NCBI GenBank assembly: GCA_019873685.1
Contig: JAIOAT010000010.1
Span: 24,306 to 88,305, forward strand
Source: Chloroflexota bacterium
GTDB lineage: Bacteria; Chloroflexota; Anaerolineae; Aggregatilineales; Ch27
DNA length: 64,000 bases
Reading direction: 5' to 3'
A program made the translations under genes and the position numbers. A model generated the notes under the pieces. The model was not told the origin of the DNA, did no database searches, and saw only the letters and a program-made list of their open reading frames with translations. Shown here piece after piece: positions 51,289 to 61,407 of the stretch. The first letter of the stretch is position 1, and each line of letters opens with the position of its first letter.

Positions 51289-52877
51289 GGCTCTACCTCG
51301 TAAATCGTTACGGCTCCCGCCGTGAAGGCGGGCCGCAACCAGTCAACACCCTCCGGCTCCCACACGCCTTCATCCGCCGCTGCCCGATCGTACCATACAT
51401 AGTCAGCCCCTACGGTCTGCAGCAGGGCCAGCCGCTCTTTGTCGTTCATGCCTTCCGCCGCGAAGAATGCTTTCACCTGCGCCTGCCTGGCGGCGAAATC
51501 CATCGTCTCGATCCAGTGGCCGATGTACACGCGTTGCCCGGTGAACGCCGGGATTTCTCCGCCGCGTTCGAATGTGCTGAAAATCACGCTCTCCGCCGGT
51601 TGTCCGCGCAGCCAGGCCTGCGTCGCCAGTGTGTCACCATCCAGAAACAGGGTGGGGCGCTGCAGCGGGTTGGCCATCAGAACAGCGGAAAGAATGAACA
51701 GCGCATGAGTCAGCATGCTAAACGACAGGCCGGCGGTCAGTAACAGTCGCCAGCGGGCGATCGGCCACCCCCGCGCCAGCCATCCCCGTCGCCAGTGCTC
51801 CAGTCCTGACGCTGCCAGCAGCGCCAGTGGCACCTGGACGCCCATCAGGAAGCGGCGCTGGGTCGGCAGCGGCGCATAGAGCAGGAGCGTGACCAGGATC
51901 ACCCAGACCAGCGGCAGCAGCCAGCGCCCATCCTTTGCCCGCCACAGACTCGCCAGCCCGAAGCTTGCCGGAATCAACAGCCAGAAGTAGGCCAGCAGAT
52001 AGTAAATCGGCGGTGGGGAGAGGGTGAGATTCTGCGCTGCGAACGCCTGCCAGACGGGGTGGCTGTTGAACACGGCCCAGTCGTAGGCGACAACCAGCGC
52101 GTGGGCCAGCGCCACCGGCACGAGCATGAACAGATGTTGGAACGCCAGCCTGCGCCGGGCAAAGGCGATCAGCACCAGCGTCAGAGTCAGCAACGCTGTC
52201 AGCAATAGGTCAAACGGCTGGAGCAAGCCGAGTAGGAGGCTGAGAATTGCCAGCCGGCTGACCCCGCGCCATGATGGCGCGGCCAGCCAGCGATCCAGAG
52301 TGAGGGCGAAGCCGAGCAGCGCGGCAATGGCCGCACACAGGTGGGGGAAGGTCAGCGCCGCCAGTAACGTGAAAGCGTCCAGCAGCCAGAACTCGATCGG
52401 AGCCAGGTCCGCTGCCTGAGCGGGGACGATCAGGTACAGCATCCAGCCCAGGCCGCCTGTGACCGTCGCCAGCAGGAATGCCCACCATCGCTCACGCTCG
52501 TCCGGCAGCCAGCGGGCGACGAATTGCCAGATGATAACCCACATCAGAGTCATCGCCGCCAGGCGGGCCAGATGGTAGGCGGCAACCGGCGATAGGCCGG
52601 TCAGGCGGGCAATCTGCCCCAGCGCCGTGTAGAAGGTTTGCAGCAAGGCGGCGGGGTGTTCCTCCGGTGTAAACAGCAGGTGATACAGCCACTCGCCGCG
52701 CAGGCCAAGCTGAATCTTGGCCAGGTGGCTGTTGTAGTCCACCCGCGTTTGCTCAAAGGCATTGCCGGTGAAGGCCCCACCTGCCGGGGTGTTGAGGTAC
52801 CCAACGAGGTATGGCACGTTGACGGCGATCAGCAGCAGGCCGATGGCAGCCCAGACCCGGCGCGGGATGGGGGTCAC
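51285..52877 (-). CDS. Polytopic membrane protein, function unknown
   Basis: 10+ hydrophobic segments; 4-bp overlaps with both neighbours. Confidence 0.8.
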   Translation of the reverse strand: MTPIPRRVWAAIGLLLIAVNVPYLVGYLNTPAGGAFTGNAFEQTRVDYNSHLAKIQLGLRGEWLYHLLFTPEEHPAALLQTFYTALGQIARLTGLSPVAAYHLARLAAMTLMWVIIWQFVARWLPDERERWWAFLLATVTGGLGWMLYLIVPAQAADLAPIEFWLLDAFTLLAALTFPHLCAAIAALLGFALTLDRWLAAPSWRGVSRLAILSLLLGLLQPFDLLLTALLTLTLVLIAFARRRLAFQHLFMLVPVALAHALVVAYDWAVFNSHPVWQAFAAQNLTLSPPPIYYLLAYFWLLIPASFGLASLWRAKDGRWLLPLVWVILVTLLLYAPLPTQRRFLMGVQVPLALLAASGLEHWRRGWLARGWPIARWRLLLTAGLSFSMLTHALFILSAVLMANPLQRPTLFLDGDTLATQAWLRGQPAESVIFSTFERGGEIPAFTGQRVYIGHWIETMDFAARQAQVKAFFAAEGMNDKERLALLQTVGADYVWYDRAAADEGVWEPEGVDWLRPAFTAGAVTIYEVEP

Positions 52878-54436
52878 GGCGCGTCCTCCGGGCAGTGCGG
52901 TACGTAATCGTCGGGGTTGCTGAAGGGGATCAGCAGCAAGTCCTCAAAGGCGACTGCCTGTCCCTGATCGTAATGTGTTCGCAGCCAGTCCAGATGGGGA
53001 TGGGCTTCCACACCCGGCAGGCTGAGGTATTCTTCCTCCTCCTGGGCAAAGATCACCAGCCAGACGCGTTCCGCCCGGGCCAGCGCTTCCGGCAGGCAGT
53101 GCTGGCCAATCAGGCCCAGCACCTCCTGCGTGGGCAGCGCCAGCGTATCCTCCCCGCTGCCGGGCCGGTCGGCCATATAGGCCTGCGGCAGAGCACGGTC
53201 ATAGTAGACCATCGGCAGCATGGTCAGCTTGTTGCTATGCACGATCATGTCTCCGGGGGTGGTGTTGGCCCGCAGGTAGGCAACTGCTTCCTGAAACGGC
53301 GGATTGGGGAAGGTCCGCCAGGTGACCTGAAAGACATACCCCGCGCCGGCCACGATCAGCCAGGCGACTGTGACCAGCACTGCGATCGAGCGCGGCAATC
53401 CGCCGCGCACCAGCAGCCACGCCAGGGCGATGTATAGCAGCACCCCCTGTGCCACCAGTGCGCGATCCAGGTAGACTGGCGTGAGCACCTGCGAGACCAG
53501 CCAGAGCGACGCGGTCGATCCCCCCAGCAGCCAGATCACGCCCAGCAATGCTTTTTTCTCCTGGGCATGCATCCGACGCCAGCGCATCCGGATCTGCATG
53601 ATCAGCAGGACCGTCAGGATTGCGCCGATGACGAAGCCTGCGTTGCTCCACGGCGGCGGATAATCGAGGCTGACCGTGACGAATGACCGCAGCGTCAGCA
53701 GCGGGCGCAGGAGCGATGGGCGCGGAATCCAGTAGTAGGCCTGCAGCTTGCCCAGCTGCCCTGGTAGGTTGACCAGCCATGGCAGGTAGAGCAATACGGC
53801 CAGCCCCGCCGCCGCCAGCGTGGGAAGAATCTTGCGCCAGGCGCGCGCCAGCAACGGCATCAGGCCCAGCGCCGCCAGATAGAACGCGGCGAGTTGCTGC
53901 GTGTACATCGCCAGCGCCGCCAGTACCGCGAAGCCGATCCACCACGCTGCTCGCCCGGAGCGCCACGCTCGCCAGTAGGCCCAGGTCGCCAGCAGGAGCA
54001 ACAGCGCCAGCAGCGCGTACATGCGCGTTTCCTGCGAATACTGGATGTGGAACGGAGCCAGGGTTGCGATCAGCGCCGCCGCCATACCCACCGGCCGGTC
54101 AAATAGCTCGGAGGCCAGACGATAGACTACTGCCACGGTCAGCAGGCCAGTGAAGACGCTCAGCAAGCGTACCATCTCCGGGGACTGGCCGAAGAGGCGC
54201 ATCCAGCCATTGAGGACGGTGTAGTAGAGCAGGGGGTGAATATCCGCTGCGCCGCCCTCCACTGGCGTCAGCGTACCGTAGAGCATCGCGCCCAGGCCCT
54301 TTTCGGCGAACAACACGGCAAAGGCCTCGTCGTACCAGAGCGCCCGTCCGCCCAGGTTCACCAGCCGCAGGCCGAAAGCCACCAGCAGGATCAGCGCCAG
54401 CCAGCGCAGGGCGTTAGTCCTGCCCGCCGCGCTCAT
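52874..54436 (-). CDS. Membrane glycosyltransferase family 39-like
   Basis: LRLVNLGGRALWYDEAFAVLFAEKGL, HPLLYYTVLNGWMRLFGQSPEMVRLLSVFTGLLTVAVVYRLASELF. Confidence 0.88.
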   Translation of the reverse strand: MSAAGRTNALRWLALILLVAFGLRLVNLGGRALWYDEAFAVLFAEKGLGAMLYGTLTPVEGGAADIHPLLYYTVLNGWMRLFGQSPEMVRLLSVFTGLLTVAVVYRLASELFDRPVGMAAALIATLAPFHIQYSQETRMYALLALLLLLATWAYWRAWRSGRAAWWIGFAVLAALAMYTQQLAAFYLAALGLMPLLARAWRKILPTLAAAGLAVLLYLPWLVNLPGQLGKLQAYYWIPRPSLLRPLLTLRSFVTVSLDYPPPWSNAGFVIGAILTVLLIMQIRMRWRRMHAQEKKALLGVIWLLGGSTASLWLVSQVLTPVYLDRALVAQGVLLYIALAWLLVRGGLPRSIAVLVTVAWLIVAGAGYVFQVTWRTFPNPPFQEAVAYLRANTTPGDMIVHSNKLTMLPMVYYDRALPQAYMADRPGSGEDTLALPTQEVLGLIGQHCLPEALARAERVWLVIFAQEEEEYLSLPGVEAHPHLDWLRTHYDQGQAVAFEDLLLIPFSNPDDYVPHCPEDAP

Positions 54437-55671
54437 GCCGCAGTCTCCCTGGAACCGCGTGGCGTGAGGAGAGCCTGTTCGAGCCATAGCCGCCGTGAAA
54501 TCAGCAGCAGGATCAGCATCCCGAAGGGCAGCGGCAGGTACATTGCTGGATGCTCGAACTTGCCCTGTACGGTCAACAGGAACAGCGCCCATAGCCCGAC
54601 GATCAGCACGATCTGCGCCAGCGCCACTACCCGCGGTCCGCGCCGCCGATCCGCGGCGATCAGCGCCACAAAGTAGAAATACAGCGGGATGTTGAAGACG
54701 ACAAAATGCGGCGTGGCGGTACGGACTGCGATCAGGTGGGTGACAGTTAGCGTCAGGGCGACGGCCCAGCCGAACTCCGTCCCGCGCCGCCGGATGATCA
54801 CACGCCACCAGGCCCACACCAGCAGGGCGAGCAGTGCGCCGCTGATTACTGTCTCACCCGGCGCACCGAGGAACGGCAGGTAGACACGAGTCAGCACCCA
54901 CAGCGGTGAGCCGATGGCTGTGTAGGAGGGATAACGCGCCAGTTGCTCCCACCATTCGCCAAACCAGCCCGGCAAGACGATGAATGACCAGGCCATCAGG
55001 CCGCCCCAGATCAGCGCGAACGCGCCAATCAGCCGCCAGCGGCGCTCGCGCAGTCCCCACAAGAGTAGAAAGGGCACGAACAAGAACCCCATCTGTGGCT
55101 TGATCGTCGAGAGCGCCAGCGCTGCGCCGGCCAGTCCATCCCGACCGCGCGCCAGTGCCCATAGCGCCAGCACTTCCAGAAAGTAGACGACCAGTCCGGG
55201 CTGGCCAAGCAGGATTCCCCGTGAGGCAGGATAGACCAGGATCGCCCACAGCACAGACAGGCTCAGCAGCAACAGCCCCGGTCGCCAGTTAAAGATGTCA
55301 ATTAGCAGGGCCAGCGCCCCAATCTGCAGCGCGATCAGCAGTGCCAGCCAGGTCGCCTCCGCCCAGGCGTATGGCAACAATGCCAGCGGTGCGATTAGCA
55401 GCGTCGTGTACATCGGATAAGCGAAGTATCCCGGGTCTTCGCCTTCCCGGACTGGTCGCCCGTAGATGCCGATCTGGATGGCCAGGCTGGCTTCCTCGCC
55501 GTAGGGGTCCAGCCCGTCAAGCCAGAAGGACCTTGCCCCCGACCACCGCGAATAGAAGTCGTTAGCGCCGGGGTAGGGCTTGCTCTTGAAGGTGTAGATT
55601 CCCCAGCTCACTGCCGCGAAGGCCAGCAGCCCGGCCAGGATCAGCAGCCCGATGTCGCGTCTAGCCTTCAC
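54433..55671 (-). CDS. GT87/DUF2029-like polytopic membrane protein
   Basis: GANDFYSRWSGARSFWLDGLDPYGEEA, ALALSTIKPQMGFLFVPFLLLWGL. Confidence 0.85.
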   Translation of the reverse strand: MKARRDIGLLILAGLLAFAAVSWGIYTFKSKPYPGANDFYSRWSGARSFWLDGLDPYGEEASLAIQIGIYGRPVREGEDPGYFAYPMYTTLLIAPLALLPYAWAEATWLALLIALQIGALALLIDIFNWRPGLLLLSLSVLWAILVYPASRGILLGQPGLVVYFLEVLALWALARGRDGLAGAALALSTIKPQMGFLFVPFLLLWGLRERRWRLIGAFALIWGGLMAWSFIVLPGWFGEWWEQLARYPSYTAIGSPLWVLTRVYLPFLGAPGETVISGALLALLVWAWWRVIIRRRGTEFGWAVALTLTVTHLIAVRTATPHFVVFNIPLYFYFVALIAADRRRGPRVVALAQIVLIVGLWALFLLTVQGKFEHPAMYLPLPFGMLILLLISRRLWLEQALLTPRGSRETAA

Positions 55672-56926
55672 CGGTCGCTCCTTCGTAGCCAGGTGAGCGC
55701 AACCGGGTATAGAGGAACACAGCCAGCCCGGCCAGGATGATCGTCCGCCCGATCACCAGCGCAATGAATGGCGGGCGCAGCACGCCGGTAATCAGGCCAT
55801 GGGGGTTTTCTGTGCGCATGATCAGGAACGGATACTCGGCGAAGACCACGAAGCTGAGCAACAGCAGGAGCAATACGCCAGAACGCGTGGGGAAGCACAG
55901 CAGGACCAGCGGGATGAGCAGCGCCAGCCATTGCACGCTCCAGCCCTGCGACCACAGGAAGAACATAACTAGCGTGAAGGTGGTCAGGGCAACGATGCCC
56001 CAGGCGTCATTGCGACGGGTGCGCAGAAGCGCGGCCAGTCCCAATCCGCCAAAGACTGCCAGGCGCAACAGCGGCGGGATTACCGGCGGATAGCCGCGTA
56101 GTACGAGCGCAGTGGCTGGATCAGTTCGTATCTCTGCGCCACCAAAGAGGCCGGGCGAATAGTTGCCGTCCAGCAGCGCCCAGATTGTCCCGTGGGAGGC
56201 CTTGTTGAATTGTACGACCAGCGATAGCGCTCCCATCTCCCCGGTGGCAGCGATCAATCCGGCATAGACCAGGGCAAATACCCCCAGGCTGAGCAGCGTA
56301 TAGCGCAGCGCCCCCCGCCAGGGCCGCGCCCGCCACACAACGGGCAGCAGGATCAACGGCACAAACTTGACCAGTCCACCGGCGGCGATGGCCAGCGCCG
56401 AGCGACTCTCACTCCCCGTCAGCAGCCACCATAGGCCGAGCAGCAGCGCAAAGACCACGATAGCTTCAAAGTTCCACCAGATGAAGACAGCCGGCGCCAG
56501 CAGCGCAGCATAGATCCAGGCCAGGGCCAGCCCGGTCTCTTGCCCGTACAGGCGGTTGCCGATGCGCTTAAGCAGGATCAGGTTGCCGGTATCAAAGGCC
56601 AGCAGGATCAGGCCCAGCACACTGGCGAAGGCGGTGTAGGATGGCTCGCCGGCGGCCAGCAGGCGGTACAGGCCCACGTAAAGCCAGGGCCACAACGGCG
56701 GAAACTCGCTCCAGTAGTCGCGATGAGGGTACAGGCCCTGATCGCTGAGCTGGGCCAGGCTGTAATAGTAGAGCATGTCTCCGCCAGCGGTCACACCGCG
56801 CTCTACGCCCTCTACGACCAGCGGCTGGTAGACGACCAGTAGCAGCAGCCGCAGGCCGATGAACAGGTACAGCAACAGGCGGAAGTCGGCCAGCAACGTT
56901 GGCGGCGCTTCTCTGTTGCTGCTCAT
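55661..56926 (-). CDS. GT87/mannosyltransferase-like polytopic membrane protein
   Basis: GGDMLYYYSLAQLSDQGLYPHRDYWSEFPPLWPWLYVGLYRLL, AIAAGGLVKFVPLILLPVVW. Confidence 0.82.
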   Translation of the reverse strand: MSSNREAPPTLLADFRLLLYLFIGLRLLLLVVYQPLVVEGVERGVTAGGDMLYYYSLAQLSDQGLYPHRDYWSEFPPLWPWLYVGLYRLLAAGEPSYTAFASVLGLILLAFDTGNLILLKRIGNRLYGQETGLALAWIYAALLAPAVFIWWNFEAIVVFALLLGLWWLLTGSESRSALAIAAGGLVKFVPLILLPVVWRARPWRGALRYTLLSLGVFALVYAGLIAATGEMGALSLVVQFNKASHGTIWALLDGNYSPGLFGGAEIRTDPATALVLRGYPPVIPPLLRLAVFGGLGLAALLRTRRNDAWGIVALTTFTLVMFFLWSQGWSVQWLALLIPLVLLCFPTRSGVLLLLLLSFVVFAEYPFLIMRTENPHGLITGVLRPPFIALVIGRTIILAGLAVFLYTRLRSPGYEGATGEG

Positions 56927-58398
56927 GACGCGTCCTCCCGTACAAAGATGGCCGCTACCTCGTCCTCGTAGTCCAGCCGCCAGCCCGGTTCTTCCCGCAG
57001 GGCGCTGGCCAGTACGCTGCGCGCTTCGATCACAATCCAGCCGATGTTGTGGCGCTCCAGGGCTGCCCGCCAGTCACCCTGCAGGAAGGTGATATTCAGG
57101 TATTCGCGCAGAAAATCGTCGCCGTACAGATCAGTGCGGCCATCGACGTAGACCGGGTAATCCGGCGCGGCGAACATCAGGTAACCGCCCCAGTTGTAAC
57201 TGTTGAACATCAGCCCTTCCGGTCGGGTGGTATTGATGTACTCGGCGGCGCGGACGGGCAGGACGGCATCTTGGGCCTCGCGGATCATGGCCGGGTTGAG
57301 TGCGTAGGCGATCTTGCCGGCGACGCCCAGCGCGATCAGCGCCAGCAGCAGCCAGTTCAGGCGGGCCATCCATGGCGTGGTGCGCTCCGATAACCGGATC
57401 CGCCAGCCGCGGTCAGCCAGCCACACATCAGCGTGACGGGCTAGCACCGGCGTCGCTACCACCGCGAACAGGGCGATATTGCGCCCTGCCAGCAGAGCCA
57501 TGAAGCCTGTCCCGCTAACCAGCGCCAGGTCAGTCCAGTCGAGGCGTTCGCTGCTCAGGCCGCTGAAGCCCAGCGCACCGATCAGGAGCCAGATGAACGG
57601 CCAGGTATGGCGCTGGTGGAAGTCCGGCGAGGCCCATTCCTGGATGAAGTCCTGCAACACGCCGATGTTGACCGTCGCCAGTGGCAATTTGAGCAGGTCC
57701 AGGCCAAAGGGGTTGATCACCAGGGCCGCCGCGGAAACTGCGCCGATCATGACCAGCCGGCCAATCTCCGGCCAGCCCAGGATGGTCGATGTTCGGGGGC
57801 CGAGCAGGTTGGCGGCAGTTTCCCCGGCAATGAAGCCGCCCAGCAGGATGAACGCTGCAACGTAGCCGGCGTGCATGTTGCCCCAGATAAGCACAACCAC
57901 CGGGATCAGCCACAGTCGGTCGATGCGCCGCCATTTGTAGAGCCACAGTAGGTAGTAGACCACCGCGCTGAAGAAGAAGGTGAACATTTGCGGTCTGGGT
58001 GACCAGAAAACCGCTGCCGTTGCCGCGCCCAGCACGATCGCCAGCGCGCGCACATACACGCTGGCATCGCTGGCGGCGTAGACAAAGGCCATACCTCCTA
58101 CGGCCAGCAGGCCAGCAATCAGGGCCAACCCGGCGCTGCCGCTGTCGCCCATCCCGAACAGGCGGTAGACGAGGTACAGCACGTCTTGAGAAGCCCAGCT
58201 GTGGTTGATCCATGGCGCGCCCGCCCGCGTGTGCGAGAACAGATCAGTGCGCACCACCGTCCGGTTCTCGATCTGATATTCGCCGCTGCGCAGATGCCAC
58301 CAGATATCGGTATCGACTGGCGTGCGGACGGCCATCGCCAGCAGGAGCAGGAACAGGATCGCCGTCGTCAGTCGGCGCATCGTCAACTGTCGCCACAT
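56923..58398 (-). CDS. Polytopic membrane protein, first gene of the membrane operon
   Basis: TPVDTDIWWHLRSGEYQIENRTVVRTDLFSHTRAGAPWINHSWASQDVLYLVYRLFG; many TMs, C-terminal soluble domain; start MWRQLTMRR. Confidence 0.82.
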   Translation of the reverse strand: MWRQLTMRRLTTAILFLLLLAMAVRTPVDTDIWWHLRSGEYQIENRTVVRTDLFSHTRAGAPWINHSWASQDVLYLVYRLFGMGDSGSAGLALIAGLLAVGGMAFVYAASDASVYVRALAIVLGAATAAVFWSPRPQMFTFFFSAVVYYLLWLYKWRRIDRLWLIPVVVLIWGNMHAGYVAAFILLGGFIAGETAANLLGPRTSTILGWPEIGRLVMIGAVSAAALVINPFGLDLLKLPLATVNIGVLQDFIQEWASPDFHQRHTWPFIWLLIGALGFSGLSSERLDWTDLALVSGTGFMALLAGRNIALFAVVATPVLARHADVWLADRGWRIRLSERTTPWMARLNWLLLALIALGVAGKIAYALNPAMIREAQDAVLPVRAAEYINTTRPEGLMFNSYNWGGYLMFAAPDYPVYVDGRTDLYGDDFLREYLNITFLQGDWRAALERHNIGWIVIEARSVLASALREEPGWRLDYEDEVAAIFVREDAS

Positions 58399-58639
58399 GC
58401 TCTCACCATCCCCCTGCCAGAATCTGCCCACGCAGTGTAGCACAGGCGGCGGCGCGGGCAAGTCTTATAAGAAGCCGGGAAGCTGCCCGTGGTGTGGTGG
58501 CTGGCGCGGAGTGCCGGCCACCCTCGCTGTGTCCGTCTGTGGGGAGTTCAACGCAGTACTCCTGTAGACACCGACTGGTCGCGTATGATAGACTATCAAC
58601 AGGTGCTGAGATGAATCGTGCAGTAGCGGAGACGGTTCG

Positions 58640-59053
58640 ATGACCGCGGGACAGGCGAGCACCATCCGGGTGGTCTGCATCGAAGATGAAACTGAGATGA
58701 TCGACCTCGTCCGCCTGATCCTGAACAGAAAAGGGATCGACGTGATCGGTGCGGAAGGGGGCAGGGCCGGTCTGGATGCGGTCAGGCGGGAGCGCCCTGA
58801 TGTGGTGCTCCTCGACCTGATGATGCCAGATATGGACGGCTGGGAAGTCTACCAGCGCATGAAGAACGATCCTGAGATCGCGCATATCCCGGTGATCATT
58901 GTGACTGCCAAGTCGCAGAGCATCGACAAGGTTCTGGGGCTGCACATCGCCAAGGTCGATGACTACATCACCAAACCGTTTGGTCCGGCTGAGTTGGTCA
59001 ACAGCATCGAGCGTGTGCTTCAGGGCAAAAAGACGGTCGTGAAGCGTCCCTGA
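58640..59053 (+). CDS. Single-domain response regulator (CheY-like)
   Basis: VVCIEDETEMIDLVRLIL, DVVLLDLMMPDMDGWEVY, VIIVTAKSQ, DDYITKPFGPAEL. Confidence 0.94.
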   Translation: MTAGQASTIRVVCIEDETEMIDLVRLILNRKGIDVIGAEGGRAGLDAVRRERPDVVLLDLMMPDMDGWEVYQRMKNDPEIAHIPVIIVTAKSQSIDKVLGLHIAKVDDYITKPFGPAELVNSIERVLQGKKTVVKRP

Positions 59054-59081
59054 GTTTCACCCTGATCGTGACTGAACCGAG

Positions 59082-59113
59082 AACAAAGGCGCCTGGCGGC
59101 GCTTTTGTTTTGG
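59082..59113 (+). terminator. Intrinsic terminator after the response regulator
   Basis: aacaaaggcgcc-tggc-ggcgcttttgtt (12-bp stem with one G-U) followed by ttg. Confidence 0.75.
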
Positions 59114-59533
59114 GTGCGGGAAAGGGCTGTTGCGTTGGCTGGCGCGGGGGGATAACAGCAGGGAACAGGGAATGGGCAGTGGGGAAGCACGGTGGGGACT
59201 GCCGGCGGTTCACGGCAACGCCTTAGTTTCCCCAACATCCTGACGCTCGCAGTGGGGTGAACGGCTATCTTGCAGCGGCAGCAACACGGCGAGCTGGCTG
59301 CTTCCTGATCTCCCGGCATCCAAGCATCCCGGTTGTTCCGTTTTCTATCTTGTCTCTTGACGCTTGCCTCCTGATTTCATTTTCACTGGCGGCCCTGTCA
59401 TGCTACTATGGGGGCGTGTCCGGCGGGTATGATGCTGCGCCGGTATCACACCGTGATCGTTGTCACGCCAGTGCAGACAATTGTTTCTTGTCGCGCGTGT
59501 TGGCCAAGCCTTGTGATGATGAGGGAGTGCATC

Positions 59534-61021
59534 ATGACCGTTCGACGCCTGATCCCGGTCGTGCTGGTGGTAACTCTGGGACTGGCTGGCTGGCTGCCGA
59601 TCCAGACCGCTGTTGCCGAGCCGTCTGCGCAGACCAACCTGCTCGTCAACCCCGGCTTTGAAGACCCATTTGTCCCGTTTGGCGGCGATACCACCCGCCT
59701 GGTCGCTAACGGCTGGTCGGCCTGGCATGTTCCCCAGCGCACGGGCGACGAAGGCTTCCGCAACCTCAAACCGGAGTATCAACCTGCCAGCGCCAGCAAC
59801 CCGGAGCGCATCCTGGAAGGCAACAACGCTCAGGAATACTTCAGTTTCTTTGCCACGCATACTGGCGGGGTCTACCAGCAGGTGCTGGTTCCACAGGGGT
59901 CAGATGTGCAATTCAGCGTTTTTGTGTACGTCTGGTCGACCTCCGGGGATGATCCGAATGTTAGCCGGAATCCGGGTCGGGTTCAGGTTCAGGTGGGCAT
60001 TGATCCTAACGGCGGCACGGATGGCGAGAGCGAACGAATCCTGTGGTCGTTGCCGCTGGAATTCTATGACGAATACCGGCAGGTCTCTGTCCGCGCGGAG
60101 AACGTCAGCGATCGCATCACCGTCTTTGTGCGCACCACTTTCGATTTGCCTCAGAAGAACAACAACGTCTACCTGGATAACGCGGCCCTGATCATCACCC
60201 AAAGCGCCGAACCTACCCTGACCTCAACGACCGTGCCAACGGGCACACCTTCCGCCACGGCCACGCCGACAACTGTCTCCGGGCCGACCAGTACACCGCT
60301 GGCGCCTGGTCTGGCTACGCCAACGCAGGAACTTGACGAGACCGTCCCACCCTCGGCCACACCTCCTGCGACAGCGACGGCAACGCCAACGCGCCCCTCC
60401 AGCGAATTCCCCTACCAGATCGTCTATAAGGTCGTGGCCGGGGATACGGTCGGCGCGCTGGCCCTGCGTTTTGGCAGCAGCGTTGAAGCGATCATCCGGG
60501 CGAACGGCCTCAATTCCGAAGCGCTGATCTACGTGGATCAGGAGCTGGTCATCCCGGTTCGGGAGCAGCCTGTGCCTACCGCCACGCCAACGCTCAGCCT
60601 GACCTCAATCGGGATTATCCCGACGCCAACTCCAATAGGGATTTTGCCGACTCCGACTCCAATGCCCACAACGGTACCCGGTGGACAGCCCACGATCACG
60701 TATGTGGTTGTGGCGGGGGATAATCTCAGCCGTATCGCGGCGCGGTTCAACACCACAGTTGGCACGCTGGTGCAACTCAACGGCATCCTTAACCCCAACC
60801 TGATCAAGGTCGGCCAGCAACTGCGCATCCCCGGCGTTGCTCCGGTGACGCCTGTCCCGCCTCCCCAGCCACAGCGTCCGGCCACGCATGTTGTTCAGCG
60901 CGGGGAAAACCTCTACCGGATCTCGCTGCGCTACGGCGTCCGCCTGGATCAACTGGCCCGGCTGAACGGGATCACCAACGTTAACCGGATTTACGTGGGC
61001 CAGGTGCTGGTTTTGCCATGA
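59534..61021 (+). CDS. Secreted protein with N-terminal beta-rich domain, Thr/Pro linkers and three LysM domains
   Basis: YKVVAGDTVGALALRFGSSVEAIIRANGL, YVVVAGDNLSRIAARFNTTVGTLVQLNGI, HVVQRGENLYRISLRYGVRLDQLARLNGI; signal peptide MTVRRLIPVVLVVTLGLAGW. Confidence 0.92.
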   Translation: MTVRRLIPVVLVVTLGLAGWLPIQTAVAEPSAQTNLLVNPGFEDPFVPFGGDTTRLVANGWSAWHVPQRTGDEGFRNLKPEYQPASASNPERILEGNNAQEYFSFFATHTGGVYQQVLVPQGSDVQFSVFVYVWSTSGDDPNVSRNPGRVQVQVGIDPNGGTDGESERILWSLPLEFYDEYRQVSVRAENVSDRITVFVRTTFDLPQKNNNVYLDNAALIITQSAEPTLTSTTVPTGTPSATATPTTVSGPTSTPLAPGLATPTQELDETVPPSATPPATATATPTRPSSEFPYQIVYKVVAGDTVGALALRFGSSVEAIIRANGLNSEALIYVDQELVIPVREQPVPTATPTLSLTSIGIIPTPTPIGILPTPTPMPTTVPGGQPTITYVVVAGDNLSRIAARFNTTVGTLVQLNGILNPNLIKVGQQLRIPGVAPVTPVPPPQPQRPATHVVQRGENLYRISLRYGVRLDQLARLNGITNVNRIYVGQVLVLP

Positions 61022-61407
61022 GCGACCGTACCGCTCAGTGGCGTGTCCTGCGCAAGGAGGATGGTACGATCCTCCTTGCGCGGGTCAGGTGGTGCGCCAG
61101 CTTCTGGTGCAAGTTCCGGGGGCTAATGTTGCGCCGGCAGTTGCCCGAAGATGAGGGGCTGCTTTTCGTCTACAACCGGGAGAGCCGGACGGATACGGCC
61201 ATCCACATGCTGTTCATGCGCTTTGCCATTGCCACCGTCTGGCTGAACGCCGAAGGGGTGGTGGTGGATAAGGTGCTGGCCAGACCCTGGCGGCTGGTCT
61301 ACGCCCCGCGCGAGCCAGCCCGCTACTTTGTTGAGGCGTCCCCGTCGTTGCTGGATCGTGTTATGATTGGCGACCGTTTGATCTTCGACGAGGTGGTGGG
61401 GGCGTAA
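61018..61407 (+). CDS. DUF192 protein
   Basis: ARVRWCASFWCKFRGLMLRRQLPEDEGLLFVYNRESRTDTAIHMLFMRFAIATVWLNAEGVVVDKV; 4-bp overlap with the upstream gene. Confidence 0.88.
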   Translation: MSDRTAQWRVLRKEDGTILLARVRWCASFWCKFRGLMLRRQLPEDEGLLFVYNRESRTDTAIHMLFMRFAIATVWLNAEGVVVDKVLARPWRLVYAPREPARYFVEASPSLLDRVMIGDRLIFDEVVGA

